10,180 bases of DNA from Acidobacteriaceae bacterium (lineage in GTDB: Bacteria > Acidobacteriota > Terriglobia > Terriglobales > Acidobacteriaceae). The stretch's first letter is position 1; every line of letters begins with the position of its first letter. The stretch lies in the NCBI GenBank assembly GCA_003135315.1, contig PLBD01000123.1, positions 1 to 10,180 on the forward strand. Reading direction: 5' to 3'. The translations under genes and the position numbers were made by a program. Shown piece by piece: positions 1 through 5,699 of this stretch. The notes under the pieces were generated by a model. The model was not told the DNA's origin. It saw only the letters and a program-made list of their open reading frames with translations, and made no database searches.

Positions 1-168
1 GAGACTGATCCAGACGAGGGTCCACGCAAGTGCCTCGCGAAAGCCGGCCTCGTGCTTCCGGCGATGAAAGACGCCCAGGTCGAGCGCCAGCATCGTCAGC
101 ACAAACACGTTGAAGACCAGCCAGAAGATCCAGTTTGCAGGCATGTCACGGAGTTCCGCAGCAGCCAT
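1..168 (-). CDS. TerC-family integral membrane protein (N-terminal part, runs off the left edge)
   Basis: The first 56 codons of a minus-strand gene are visible; the rest lies beyond the left edge. The translation has a hydrophobic first helix (NWIFWLVFNVFVLTMLALDL) followed by GVFHRRKHE and REALAWTLVW. This is the usual opening of TerC/Alx-type membrane proteins: a first helix carrying an acidic LDLG motif, then a charged loop and a second helix. Family members are linked to tellurite resistance and to manganese or other metal ion export; the substrate cannot be told here. The first ATG is at 168, with a second in frame at 144. Neither has a strong ribosome site, and the 144 start would give the more usual family N-terminus. 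The gene begins 18 nt after the PEBP gene stop, so the two are probably cotranscribed. Confidence 0.72.
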   Translation of the reverse strand, partial: MAAAELRDMPANWIFWLVFNVFVLTMLALDLGVFHRRKHEAGFREALAWTLVWISL

Positions 169-186
169 TCTAATGGCCGCGCCCGA

Positions 187-738
187 TTATCTACGGAATG
201 TCCCCATGTACTCGGTCTGCCCCAGCACATGTCCCTTCATTGCTGCATCCAATTGAGAACGGCTGGCTCCCGCGGCGAGATCGAGCTTCCCGTCCAGCGC
301 ATACAGCCGGAAGAAGTAGCGATGGGTTGCTCCGGCAGGCGGGCAAGGCCCGTTGTAGCCGGTCTTGTGGAAGCCGTTGCGTCCCTGTCGCGCGCCGTTG
401 TCCAGTTGCTCGCGCTTGGGCACGCCTTCCGGCAACGACTGCGCGTTCGCCGGCAAATTCCACAGCACCCAGTGCACCCAAGTCCCGGCTGGCGCGTCAG
501 GATCGTCCATGATCAGCGCAAAGCTGTCGACGTTCGCTGGAGCGCCGCTCCATTGCAATCCGGGGGAATTATCGGCGCCCTTGCAGGTGTATGGCTCGGG
601 TATCGCCGCTCCGGCAGCAAAGGCAGAGGTGGTCAATGTGAAGGGGACCGCAGCACCGCCCGCGGGTTTAGGTTGCTGCGCGAATGTTGTACCCAGACCG
701 ACGGCCAGCAGGCCCGCGATTTTCACAATTGGTTTCAT
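187..738 (-). CDS. Exported PEBP-family protein, YbhB/YbcL (Raf kinase inhibitor-like) type
   Basis: This 183-aa protein belongs to the phosphatidylethanolamine-binding protein fold, bacterial YbhB/YbcL branch. Visible signatures are DDPDAP (residues 78-83), the HWVLWNLP strand (89-96) and GYNGPCPPAG-THRYFFRLYALD (127-149), which together line the family's anion-binding pocket. The N-terminus (MKPIVKIAGLLAVGLGTTFA) is a signal peptide with likely cleavage near residue 20, so the protein is periplasmic or secreted. It is about 25 residues longer than cytoplasmic E. coli YbhB, and the signal peptide explains this. The start is placed at ATG 738 because AAGAAAGGTGA (745-755 on the complement) sits six bases upstream; the in-frame TTG at 744 would abut that site. 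No bacterial substrate is established for the family. The TerC gene follows 18 nt downstream. Confidence 0.9.
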   Translation of the reverse strand: MKPIVKIAGLLAVGLGTTFAQQPKPAGGAAVPFTLTTSAFAAGAAIPEPYTCKGADNSPGLQWSGAPANVDSFALIMDDPDAPAGTWVHWVLWNLPANAQSLPEGVPKREQLDNGARQGRNGFHKTGYNGPCPPAGATHRYFFRLYALDGKLDLAAGASRSQLDAAMKGHVLGQTEYMGTFRR

Positions 739-877
739 ACGCAATCACCTTTCTTATTGCGATGGCCCAACCCCGAAAGATCGGATTTCATAGTACTACT
801 ATCACCCAGCGGAGTGTGCTGTTCTATTTGCTGAAAGCGGTTGAGCGAAGATTTCGCATTGCTGGCGTGAGCGAGAT

Positions 878-3148
878 CTACTTCTGCGGCAAAAGATCGC
901 GAACGGCTTCTTCGTCGAAAGAAGCGGCGCGCTTCGGATCGCCCAGCGCGCGCCATGCGCTCGCCCGTCCCAGCGCCACGTCGTAGGTGAAGGTCCGCGC
1001 CCCGCTGGCGGCCAGCACGTCCGGAGAAGCGTTGCGCACGGCCTTATCGTAGGTATCCAGCGCAGCTCTCGGTTGCCCGGAATCCAGATAGAGTTGCGCC
1101 AGCTTGAGCAACTCGTTTGGCTGGGGCGCGGACGCGAGCTCGATGGCCCGTTTCTGGGCGCGGATCGTCTCGGAAATCCGGCCCTCGTGCTCGTACAAGG
1201 TCGCCAGCGAAAACCAGAACAGAGACTCACGGGGCTCCAACGAAATTGCCCGCAGATATTCGCGTTCCGCTTCCGCGCGAAGGTCCCTGGTGAAGTAGAT
1301 ATTTCCCCGCAGCCAGGGCACAAACGAGCTGTCCGGGGAAATCTCCTGGGCCCGGTCCGCTGCCGTCAGCGCCTCGGTATCGCGTCCCAGTGCGGCGAGA
1401 ACACTAGCTGCATTGGCCCATTGATTGAAAGCCGCTCCTCGGGATTGTGCTGGGCCGCCGACTGGCAGGGGCGCCGTCGAACAATTCACCGGGAAGCGTT
1501 TGATCAGATCTTCCGTTTTCTCTGTGCGGCGGACCAGCACGATGGAAACCTCGTCCAGATAGACCGGCCGCCAGTCGCTGCTCTTGCAGAAAGTCTTCAA
1601 CACCCCCAGAACGCTCTCGAAGCGATTCAGCGGCAGGATGATCGTGTTGATGTTGTAGCGCTCCGCCTCCCGTCGCCACAGATCGGAATCGGGAGAGCTC
1701 TGCATCAACTCCGCCTGATGCGAGAAGCTGTCCGGGCCAAACGGGATGGCCCGGCCATCGAAGTAGTCGCGATGCTTGAAGCCGAATTCCCATACCAGGT
1801 AGCCGCCTTCGTTGTAGGTGTTGAAGATTTCGTCCGGAGGCTTCTGCACTTCAATGAACTCGGCCGCGCGTTGCGGGTACCGCCAGTCCAGTCCTGTGCC
1901 GAATGTCCCACCGGAATCGTTTCGATTCTTCACCACGTTGACCACGCGCACGAAAACAAGCGGAGCCAGCGCGGCAACAGCGCACACGGCAACCACCAGA
2001 TGGATTCGCCGGCTGGAAATCCGCGAGGCCACGTGTTGTGCCGCCGAAAACAGAAACGATCCGCCGATCACAATGACCACGCACGCGGCCAGCGCATTCA
2101 TGCGGACATGTTGTGCTCCCAGGTAGATGGATGCAATCAGCAGGATGGCCGCCCCCGGTTGACGCTGGAACAATGCCACCATCGCGGCGAGGACGCCGAT
2201 CACCAGCAGTTGATAGAAGGTGCCGTTGCGGCTCGAAAGCGAAAAAATTGCCGGCGCCGTGGTCCAGTTCAGCGGGATGCTCCCCCACTCGGCGATCCAC
2301 CCTGAGTGCACTGCCATGGCCCGATTCTGGCGGGCCAGCGCCGAGTAGATTCCCCATCCCCAGGGATTTGCCAGAGTAGCCACAGCCGTCGCTAGGAACC
2401 ACGGCCATGCGCGCCTGAGTCTCTGCACCGCCTCGGCGCGGCGCTCTCCAGCAAAGAGCGTTTCCAGGAAGTCGATGCCAACAAAGGCAAGGATCAATCC
2501 CAGGCCCGCCACAAATCCCAGGTGGAAGTTGACCCACGCAACCATCAGCGGCGGCAGCAACCACAGGCGGGCCCGGCTCGTGTGATAGTTCTGCCACAGT
2601 ATCGAGAGATAAGCCGCGAACAGCACCACGGTGAACATTTCGGCGCGTGGCGCCGTGCGTCCGGCTATAACGGGCACTGCGAGGATGGCGATGGCCGCGC
2701 TCATCGCCGAACCGCGGCGGAGCAGCAACGCCACCGTGCCTGCGCACGCCACAGCTCCCAGCCACGACAGCAGGGCATAGCGGCCAATCAGGTAAACGGC
2801 GTACAGCAGCACGCTCGAGCCGACCGGATATATCCAGGGCTGGCCCTGCGCGGTGTAGGAGAAGACGTCCGTCGAAAAAACCTGATGACGGTGCGTGACC
2901 CAGCGTCCGGTCGCCAACTGCCAGAACGCGTCCGGATCCCAGACCGTCCGCAGGCCGGCCAGAAATGCATAGATCAACGCAATCGTGGCCAGCCCCAGGA
3001 ACAGGACTCGCTGAGCGGTCGTTTTCGAGCCTGCGGTGGTCAGCCAGAAGCTCCTTCTCGACCAGAAAACGGCGCCGATTCTACACCCATCTGTTGCCTC
3101 CAACCTTGTCCCGTCAGTTCCCTTGTGCTTGGGCGACGACTCACCCAT
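878..3148 (-). CDS. Polytopic membrane protein (GT-C-like) with C-terminal TPR repeats
   Basis: The 756-aa protein has three parts. Residues about 45-405 contain roughly ten or eleven hydrophobic helices. The first loop carries WDPDAFWQLATGRW (70-83), an acidic loop motif resembling that of GT-C-type polyprenol-sugar transferases. Residues about 418-545 form a soluble domain with NTYNEGGYLVWEF and a following DGR (464-466), a pattern I associate with large uncharacterised bacterial membrane proteins. Residues about 574-755 hold four to five tetratricopeptide repeats, for example around 608-641 and 642-675. A glycosyltransferase role is inferred; no substrate can be named. The ATG at 3148 has AAGG directly against it, which is too close for a normal ribosome site, and about 40 hydrophilic residues precede the first helix. 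A five-codon ORF (3141-3158) overlaps the start. The true start could lie further in. Confidence 0.78.
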   Translation of the reverse strand: MGESSPKHKGTDGTRLEATDGCRIGAVFWSRRSFWLTTAGSKTTAQRVLFLGLATIALIYAFLAGLRTVWDPDAFWQLATGRWVTHRHQVFSTDVFSYTAQGQPWIYPVGSSVLLYAVYLIGRYALLSWLGAVACAGTVALLLRRGSAMSAAIAILAVPVIAGRTAPRAEMFTVVLFAAYLSILWQNYHTSRARLWLLPPLMVAWVNFHLGFVAGLGLILAFVGIDFLETLFAGERRAEAVQRLRRAWPWFLATAVATLANPWGWGIYSALARQNRAMAVHSGWIAEWGSIPLNWTTAPAIFSLSSRNGTFYQLLVIGVLAAMVALFQRQPGAAILLIASIYLGAQHVRMNALAACVVIVIGGSFLFSAAQHVASRISSRRIHLVVAVCAVAALAPLVFVRVVNVVKNRNDSGGTFGTGLDWRYPQRAAEFIEVQKPPDEIFNTYNEGGYLVWEFGFKHRDYFDGRAIPFGPDSFSHQAELMQSSPDSDLWRREAERYNINTIILPLNRFESVLGVLKTFCKSSDWRPVYLDEVSIVLVRRTEKTEDLIKRFPVNCSTAPLPVGGPAQSRGAAFNQWANAASVLAALGRDTEALTAADRAQEISPDSSFVPWLRGNIYFTRDLRAEAEREYLRAISLEPRESLFWFSLATLYEHEGRISETIRAQKRAIELASAPQPNELLKLAQLYLDSGQPRAALDTYDKAVRNASPDVLAASGARTFTYDVALGRASAWRALGDPKRAASFDEEAVRDLLPQK

Positions 3149-3264
3149 CCTTGTGCATAAACACTAACACCCTGAGATACCGTGCATAAGAAAGGCCAAA
3201 GCGCTCAGCATTCCACGGTTCTACGCGCCAGGGGCGGAGCATCAACAGGGCCCGGACGACCCAT

Positions 3265-3292
3265 CATAGATCACAGCCCAGTGTGATCTATG
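3265..3292. promoter_or_regulatory. Perfect 11-bp inverted repeat, probable regulator-binding site
   Basis: The arms CATAGATCACA (3265-3275) and TGTGATCTATG (3282-3292) are exact reverse complements around the 6-nt spacer GCCCAG. The core reads TCAC-N8-GTGA, the same inner arrangement found in all the tandem operators of this window, but the outer half-sites are missing. It lies 116 bp upstream of the leftward TPR gene start and 270 bp upstream of the regulator start, so it could serve either. With no T-run beside it and no gene end nearby, a terminator is unlikely. Confidence 0.6.
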
Positions 3293-3408
3293 CACTTGTT
3301 GGGTGTGCGCCCCCAGTGTTCCGCTGGACTGTATCTGGAGTAGTGCCTGGAAAGCCGAAAGTGGTAGATATCTCGCGCCAGGCCTTTATTCACAGCCTTG
3401 GCAGCGAT

Positions 3409-3444
3409 TTTCGGCGGATCACAACAGCAAGTGACCGCCGGCAC
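3409..3444 (+). promoter_or_regulatory. Degenerate tandem Crp/Fnr operator upstream of the FNR-type regulator gene
   Basis: TCAC (3419-3422), eight bases, then GTGA (3431-3434) match the inner half-sites of the operators elsewhere in the window. The spacer begins AAC, as in the two best copies. The outer half-sites are poor: TTTC instead of GTGA at 3409-3412 and GCAC instead of TCAC at 3441-3444. The 22-bp phase is kept. It ends 118 nt before the GTG start at 3563. Autoregulation is an inference, and this is the weakest member of the set. Confidence 0.4.
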
Positions 3445-3562
3445 TCGGCAGGGTGCGCGGACCGAATCCAGCGCGACACTGGCATTCCTGGTTCCTCGCA
3501 GTGGCTCATACCCGCTGCGGCCGTGAAACACGGGGATACGATGTTCAGTTCAGGGGGTCGTC

Positions 3563-4285
3563 GTGCTTACACCATACGGATTAGACATTATAGAAAGCTG
3601 CCTCGCGTGCAAGATGCGGGCAGAACATATCTTTTGCGATCTTCCACCAGCGGCCTTGCAGGCCTTCGAGAACATCAAATATGCCACCGCCTATCCTAAA
3701 GGGGCGGTGCTTTTCGTGGAAGGACAAACCCCGCGCGGTATCTTTGTCCTGTGCAAGGGACGCGTGAAACTCTCCATCTGCTCCACCGACGGCAAAACGC
3801 TGATCCTGAAGATTGCCGAACCGGGCGAGGTGCTGGGCCTCAGCGCCACGGTCAGCAGCAAGGCTTACGAGTTGACCGCTGAGACCGTTGACCCGTGCCA
3901 GGTGAACTTCGTGAAGCGCGAAGATTTTCTGCGCTTCCTCAAGGAGCACAGCGAAGCTTGCCTGCGCGTGGCCGAGCAGCTCAGCGATAAGTACAACTCC
4001 GCCTGCCGCGAGATCCGGGCGCTTGGGCTCTCCCATTCCGCGGCGGAGAAGCTGGCCAAGTTGCTGTTGGAGTGGAGCGCGCGCAACGGCGAGGCAGCCA
4101 AGCTCGAACCGCGCGTCAAGCTGGCCCTTACCCACGAAGAGATCGCGCAGATGATCGGGACCTCGCGAGAGACAGTCACCCGCCTCTTTGCTGACCTGAA
4201 GAAGCGGCAGATTGTGCAAGCCAAGGGTTCCACCCTGCTGATCCGCAACAAGTCGGCCCTGAAGGCAATGGCGATTACGCAATAG
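3563..4285 (+). CDS. FNR-type (Crp/Fnr family) transcriptional regulator with candidate iron-sulfur cysteines
   Basis: The 240-aa protein has the full Crp/Fnr layout: N-terminal cysteines, a cyclic-nucleotide-binding-type beta-roll (about 26-125, with GxIFVLCKGRVKL at 59-70), a dimerisation helix (about 130-155) and a helix-turn-helix (about 189-218). Cysteines C13, C16 and C25 (C-x2-C-x8-C) plus C112 in ETVDPCQVNF line up with the four [4Fe-4S] ligands of E. coli FNR, although FNR spaces its last N-terminal pair by five. Oxygen or NO sensing is inferred from this. The recognition helix SRETVTR (201-207) carries R-E-x-x-x-R as in CRP, predicting GTGA half-sites rather than the TTGAT of FNR. 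The GTG start is chosen because AGGGGG lies five bases upstream and the next in-frame ATG would remove two cysteines. A paralogue follows 221 nt downstream. Confidence 0.92.
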   Translation: MLTPYGLDIIESCLACKMRAEHIFCDLPPAALQAFENIKYATAYPKGAVLFVEGQTPRGIFVLCKGRVKLSICSTDGKTLILKIAEPGEVLGLSATVSSKAYELTAETVDPCQVNFVKREDFLRFLKEHSEACLRVAEQLSDKYNSACREIRALGLSHSAAEKLAKLLLEWSARNGEAAKLEPRVKLALTHEEIAQMIGTSRETVTRLFADLKKRQIVQAKGSTLLIRNKSALKAMAITQ

Positions 4286-4436
4286 GGGCCCTGCAGGACA
4301 ACAGTTTCAGCGCAATGCCGAAAGTGTGTCCTTTTGGGCCGCTTTGCGCTATACCTGCAGCAGCGTGTCAGAAGCGGAAATCAGGCTAATAACGCTGGCT
4401 TTAACTGCCCTGCGTCGGCTGTTCTTCTTCTCGATT

Positions 4437-4472
4437 GTGAATAAGGTCACGGAAATCGGTGACTGCAGTCAC
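4437..4472 (+). promoter_or_regulatory. Tandem Crp/Fnr operator upstream of the HTH-less regulator
   Basis: Two exact GTGA-N6-TCAC sites lie 22 bp apart: GTGAATAAGGTCAC (4437-4450) and the perfect palindrome GTGACTGCAGTCAC (4459-4472). A -10-like TATCAC lies at 4495-4500, thirty bases after the centre of the second site. That places the second site near -41.5, the classic class II activator position. The predicted transcription start then falls at or next to the ATG at 4507. Confidence 0.75.
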
Positions 4473-4506
4473 TGCATGCATTTCCCAACAGCGGTATCAC
4501 CGCAGT

Positions 4507-5016
4507 ATGGAGAGAATCACTCAGTCGAATTGCTTGACTTGCGATTTCCGACCCGATCGCCTTTTTTGCGACATGCCCGCGGAGTCGTTGAAGGTGTTCG
4601 ACCAGATTAAATCTCTCGGCTCGTATCCGCGCGGCGCGGTCCTGTTCGCCGAAGGCCGGCCTGTACGTGGCATCTTCATCCTGTGTGATGGGCGCGCCAA
4701 GCTTTCTATTTGTTCCGACACCGGAAGGCGCTTGACCCTGCGCATCGCAGGGCCCGGGGAAGTGCTGGGTTTGGGAGCCACCCTGTCCAATACCCCCTAC
4801 GAGGTCACCGCCGAGTTAATCGACAACTCGCAAGTTGTCTTCGTCCGTAGAAAAGAGCTGGTCAGGTTTCTGCGGGAGCACGAGACCGTCTGCCTGGAAG
4901 TGGTGCGCATGCTCAGCCAGGACCTGCACGGGGCGTATGAGCGGGTCCGCACCATCGCCATGGTGCGCACACGTCATCCACGCATTACGTTCCGGCCGCG
5001 CGCCATGCTGGTGTGA
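4507..5016 (+). CDS. Truncated FNR-like sensor protein lacking the DNA-binding domain
   Basis: The 169-aa protein is clearly paralogous to the upstream regulator: C9, C12 and C21 in the same C-x2-C-x8-C spacing, then the beta-roll (RGIFILCDGRAKLSICS at 54-70, GPGEVLGLGATLS at 82-94) and the dimerisation helix (about 122-150). It stops at MVRTRHPRITFRPRAMLV, just where the winged helix-turn-helix should begin. I read the other two frames after residue 155 and saw no HTH remnant, so a single recent frameshift does not explain the loss. The residue matching C112 of the paralogue is S108. Dimerisation with the full-length protein, or iron-sulfur or NO buffering, is inference. ATG 4507 is preferred to the upstream GTG at 4459, because that GTG lies inside the operator. 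No Shine-Dalgarno is seen, in keeping with a leaderless message. Confidence 0.82.
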   Translation: MERITQSNCLTCDFRPDRLFCDMPAESLKVFDQIKSLGSYPRGAVLFAEGRPVRGIFILCDGRAKLSICSDTGRRLTLRIAGPGEVLGLGATLSNTPYEVTAELIDNSQVVFVRRKELVRFLREHETVCLEVVRMLSQDLHGAYERVRTIAMVRTRHPRITFRPRAMLV

Positions 5017-5059
5017 GTCACAGCTAACTGCATCGTCGCCGGTGCAGCCACGGTACCGC

Positions 5060-5425
5060 ATGATGACTGCGACCAGCAGAAAAATCCTGTTCTGGACCCC
5101 TCGCCTGCTGTGTATGGCGTACATCGTCTTCCTCAGCCTGTTTGCGCTCGACGTCTTCAGCGAGTTTCATGGCTTCCGGCGAACCGCTGCGGCCTTGCTC
5201 ATCCACCTCGTTCCCAGCTTCATCGTTGCCCTGGTGTTGGCCCTTGCGTGGAAATGGGACTGGATCGGCGCCGTCCTCTTCTGCGCCGCCGCAACCTACT
5301 ACGCTTACATTGCATTCCGCCATCCCGGCTGGGTCCTTGTCATATCCCGGCCGCTGTTCGTCGTGGCCGCCTTGTTCTGGGCCAATTGGTTGAGCCGCTC
5401 CAGGACCGGGAAGTGGGCCGGATGA
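5060..5425 (+). CDS. Small membrane protein of unknown function
   Basis: The 121-aa product opens with a short basic stretch (MMTATSRKILFWTPRLL) and has four predicted hydrophobic segments, at about 9-31, 44-64, 68-86 and 90-109. The patterns KILFWTPRLLC, FALDVF, LLIHLVPSFIV and LAWKWDWIG resemble a family of small uncharacterised bacterial membrane proteins that I recognise only by pattern; no function is known to me. Two consecutive ATG codons (5060 and 5063) could each be the start, and no strong ribosome site decides between them. It begins 43 nt after the HTH-less regulator on the same strand with no terminator between, so the two are probably cotranscribed from the tandem-operator promoter. 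Confidence 0.75.
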   Translation: MMTATSRKILFWTPRLLCMAYIVFLSLFALDVFSEFHGFRRTAAALLIHLVPSFIVALVLALAWKWDWIGAVLFCAAATYYAYIAFRHPGWVLVISRPLFVVAALFWANWLSRSRTGKWAG

Positions 5426-5543
5426 CCAAGTCCCCACCGAATTCATCCGCGACCCCGGCGTAAGCGCCGCCGGACGGCCGTGCTCTTCCTGGCCGCCATA
5501 AACCCAACCTCGGCCACGGCCAGGCAGGACCGGTCGTATCCCT

Positions 5544-5579
5544 GTGATTTCGCTCACCCCAACTTGTGAGTGCCAGACT
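5544..5579 (+). promoter_or_regulatory. Upstream, partly degenerate copy of the tandem operator
   Basis: An exact site GTGATTTCGCTCAC (5544-5557) is followed 22 bp later by GTGA (5566-5569), whose partner TCAC has decayed to GACT (5576-5579). It sits directly upstream of the intact pair at 5584-5619, so the cytochrome promoter carries a row of four positions (5544, 5566, 5584, 5606). The 118 bp between the small membrane protein stop and this element show nothing I can identify. Confidence 0.55.
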
Positions 5580-5583
5580 CTAT

Positions 5584-5619
5584 GTGACCGCAGTCACAAC
5601 TCCACGTGAGTACACTCAC
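5584..5619 (+). promoter_or_regulatory. Tandem Crp/Fnr operator upstream of the CbcL-like cytochrome gene
   Basis: GTGACCGCAGTCAC (5584-5597) and GTGAGTACACTCAC (5606-5619) are both exact GTGA-N6-TCAC sites, 22 bp apart. The copy at 9554-9589 shares the inner stretch TCACAAC-CC-CGTGA and the trailing CACTCAC and GCCCTT. The operator ends 80 nt before the GTG start at 5700, exactly as the copy at 9554 does before its ATG. A -10-like TTATCT lies at 5648-5653, about six bases further than the ideal class II position. Confidence 0.75.
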
Positions 5620-5699
5620 TGCCCTTGGGTACGCGTCTCGGCGATGGTTATCTGTTACCCGGCGCGTGTCAGGCGCCGCAGGAAAGCGAGAGGTCTTCC

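Larger units (their letters stand above)
3149..3562. other. Divergent intergenic region without a convincing gene
   Basis: These 414 bases separate the leftward TPR membrane protein from the rightward FNR-type regulator. Open frames here on both strands have no recognisable protein features and overlap one another, so I do not call them. The region holds a perfect inverted repeat at 3265-3292 and a degenerate copy of the tandem Crp/Fnr operator at 3409-3444. I see no tRNA, clear terminator or obvious sigma-70 promoter. Confidence 0.6.

Noticed and set aside
739..744. TTG at 744 as start of the PEBP gene
   Set aside because: It abuts the AAGAAAGGTGA ribosome site; ATG 738 has normal spacing.
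790..802. ATAGTA-C-TACTAT palindrome upstream of the PEBP gene
   Set aside because: It is short and AT-rich; TACTAT could be a -10 on the minus strand but no matching -35 is evident, so it is not called.
1073..2305. 410-codon open frame on the plus strand
   Set aside because: It is antisense to the TPR membrane protein, with low-complexity arginine- and glutamine-rich translation typical of a GC-rich shadow frame.
3271..3699. Short open frames on both strands in the divergent intergenic region
   Set aside because: They overlap each other, the inverted repeat and the regulator start, and show no domain, signal peptide or ribosome site.
4459..4506. In-frame GTG at 4459 as start of the HTH-less regulator
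   Set aside because: The codon is part of the palindromic operator, and the extra 16 residues have no counterpart at the paralogue N-terminus; ATG 4507 places the cysteines correctly.
5012..5022. TGTGAGTCACA palindrome at the stop of the HTH-less regulator
   Set aside because: The half-sites are separated by one base instead of six, so it does not fit a Crp/Fnr dimer site.
5625..5699. ATG-like upstream start of the CbcL-like cytochrome at 5625
   Set aside because: It would put 25 non-signal residues before a clean signal peptide; GTG 5700 has a ribosome site and matches the 80-nt promoter spacing.
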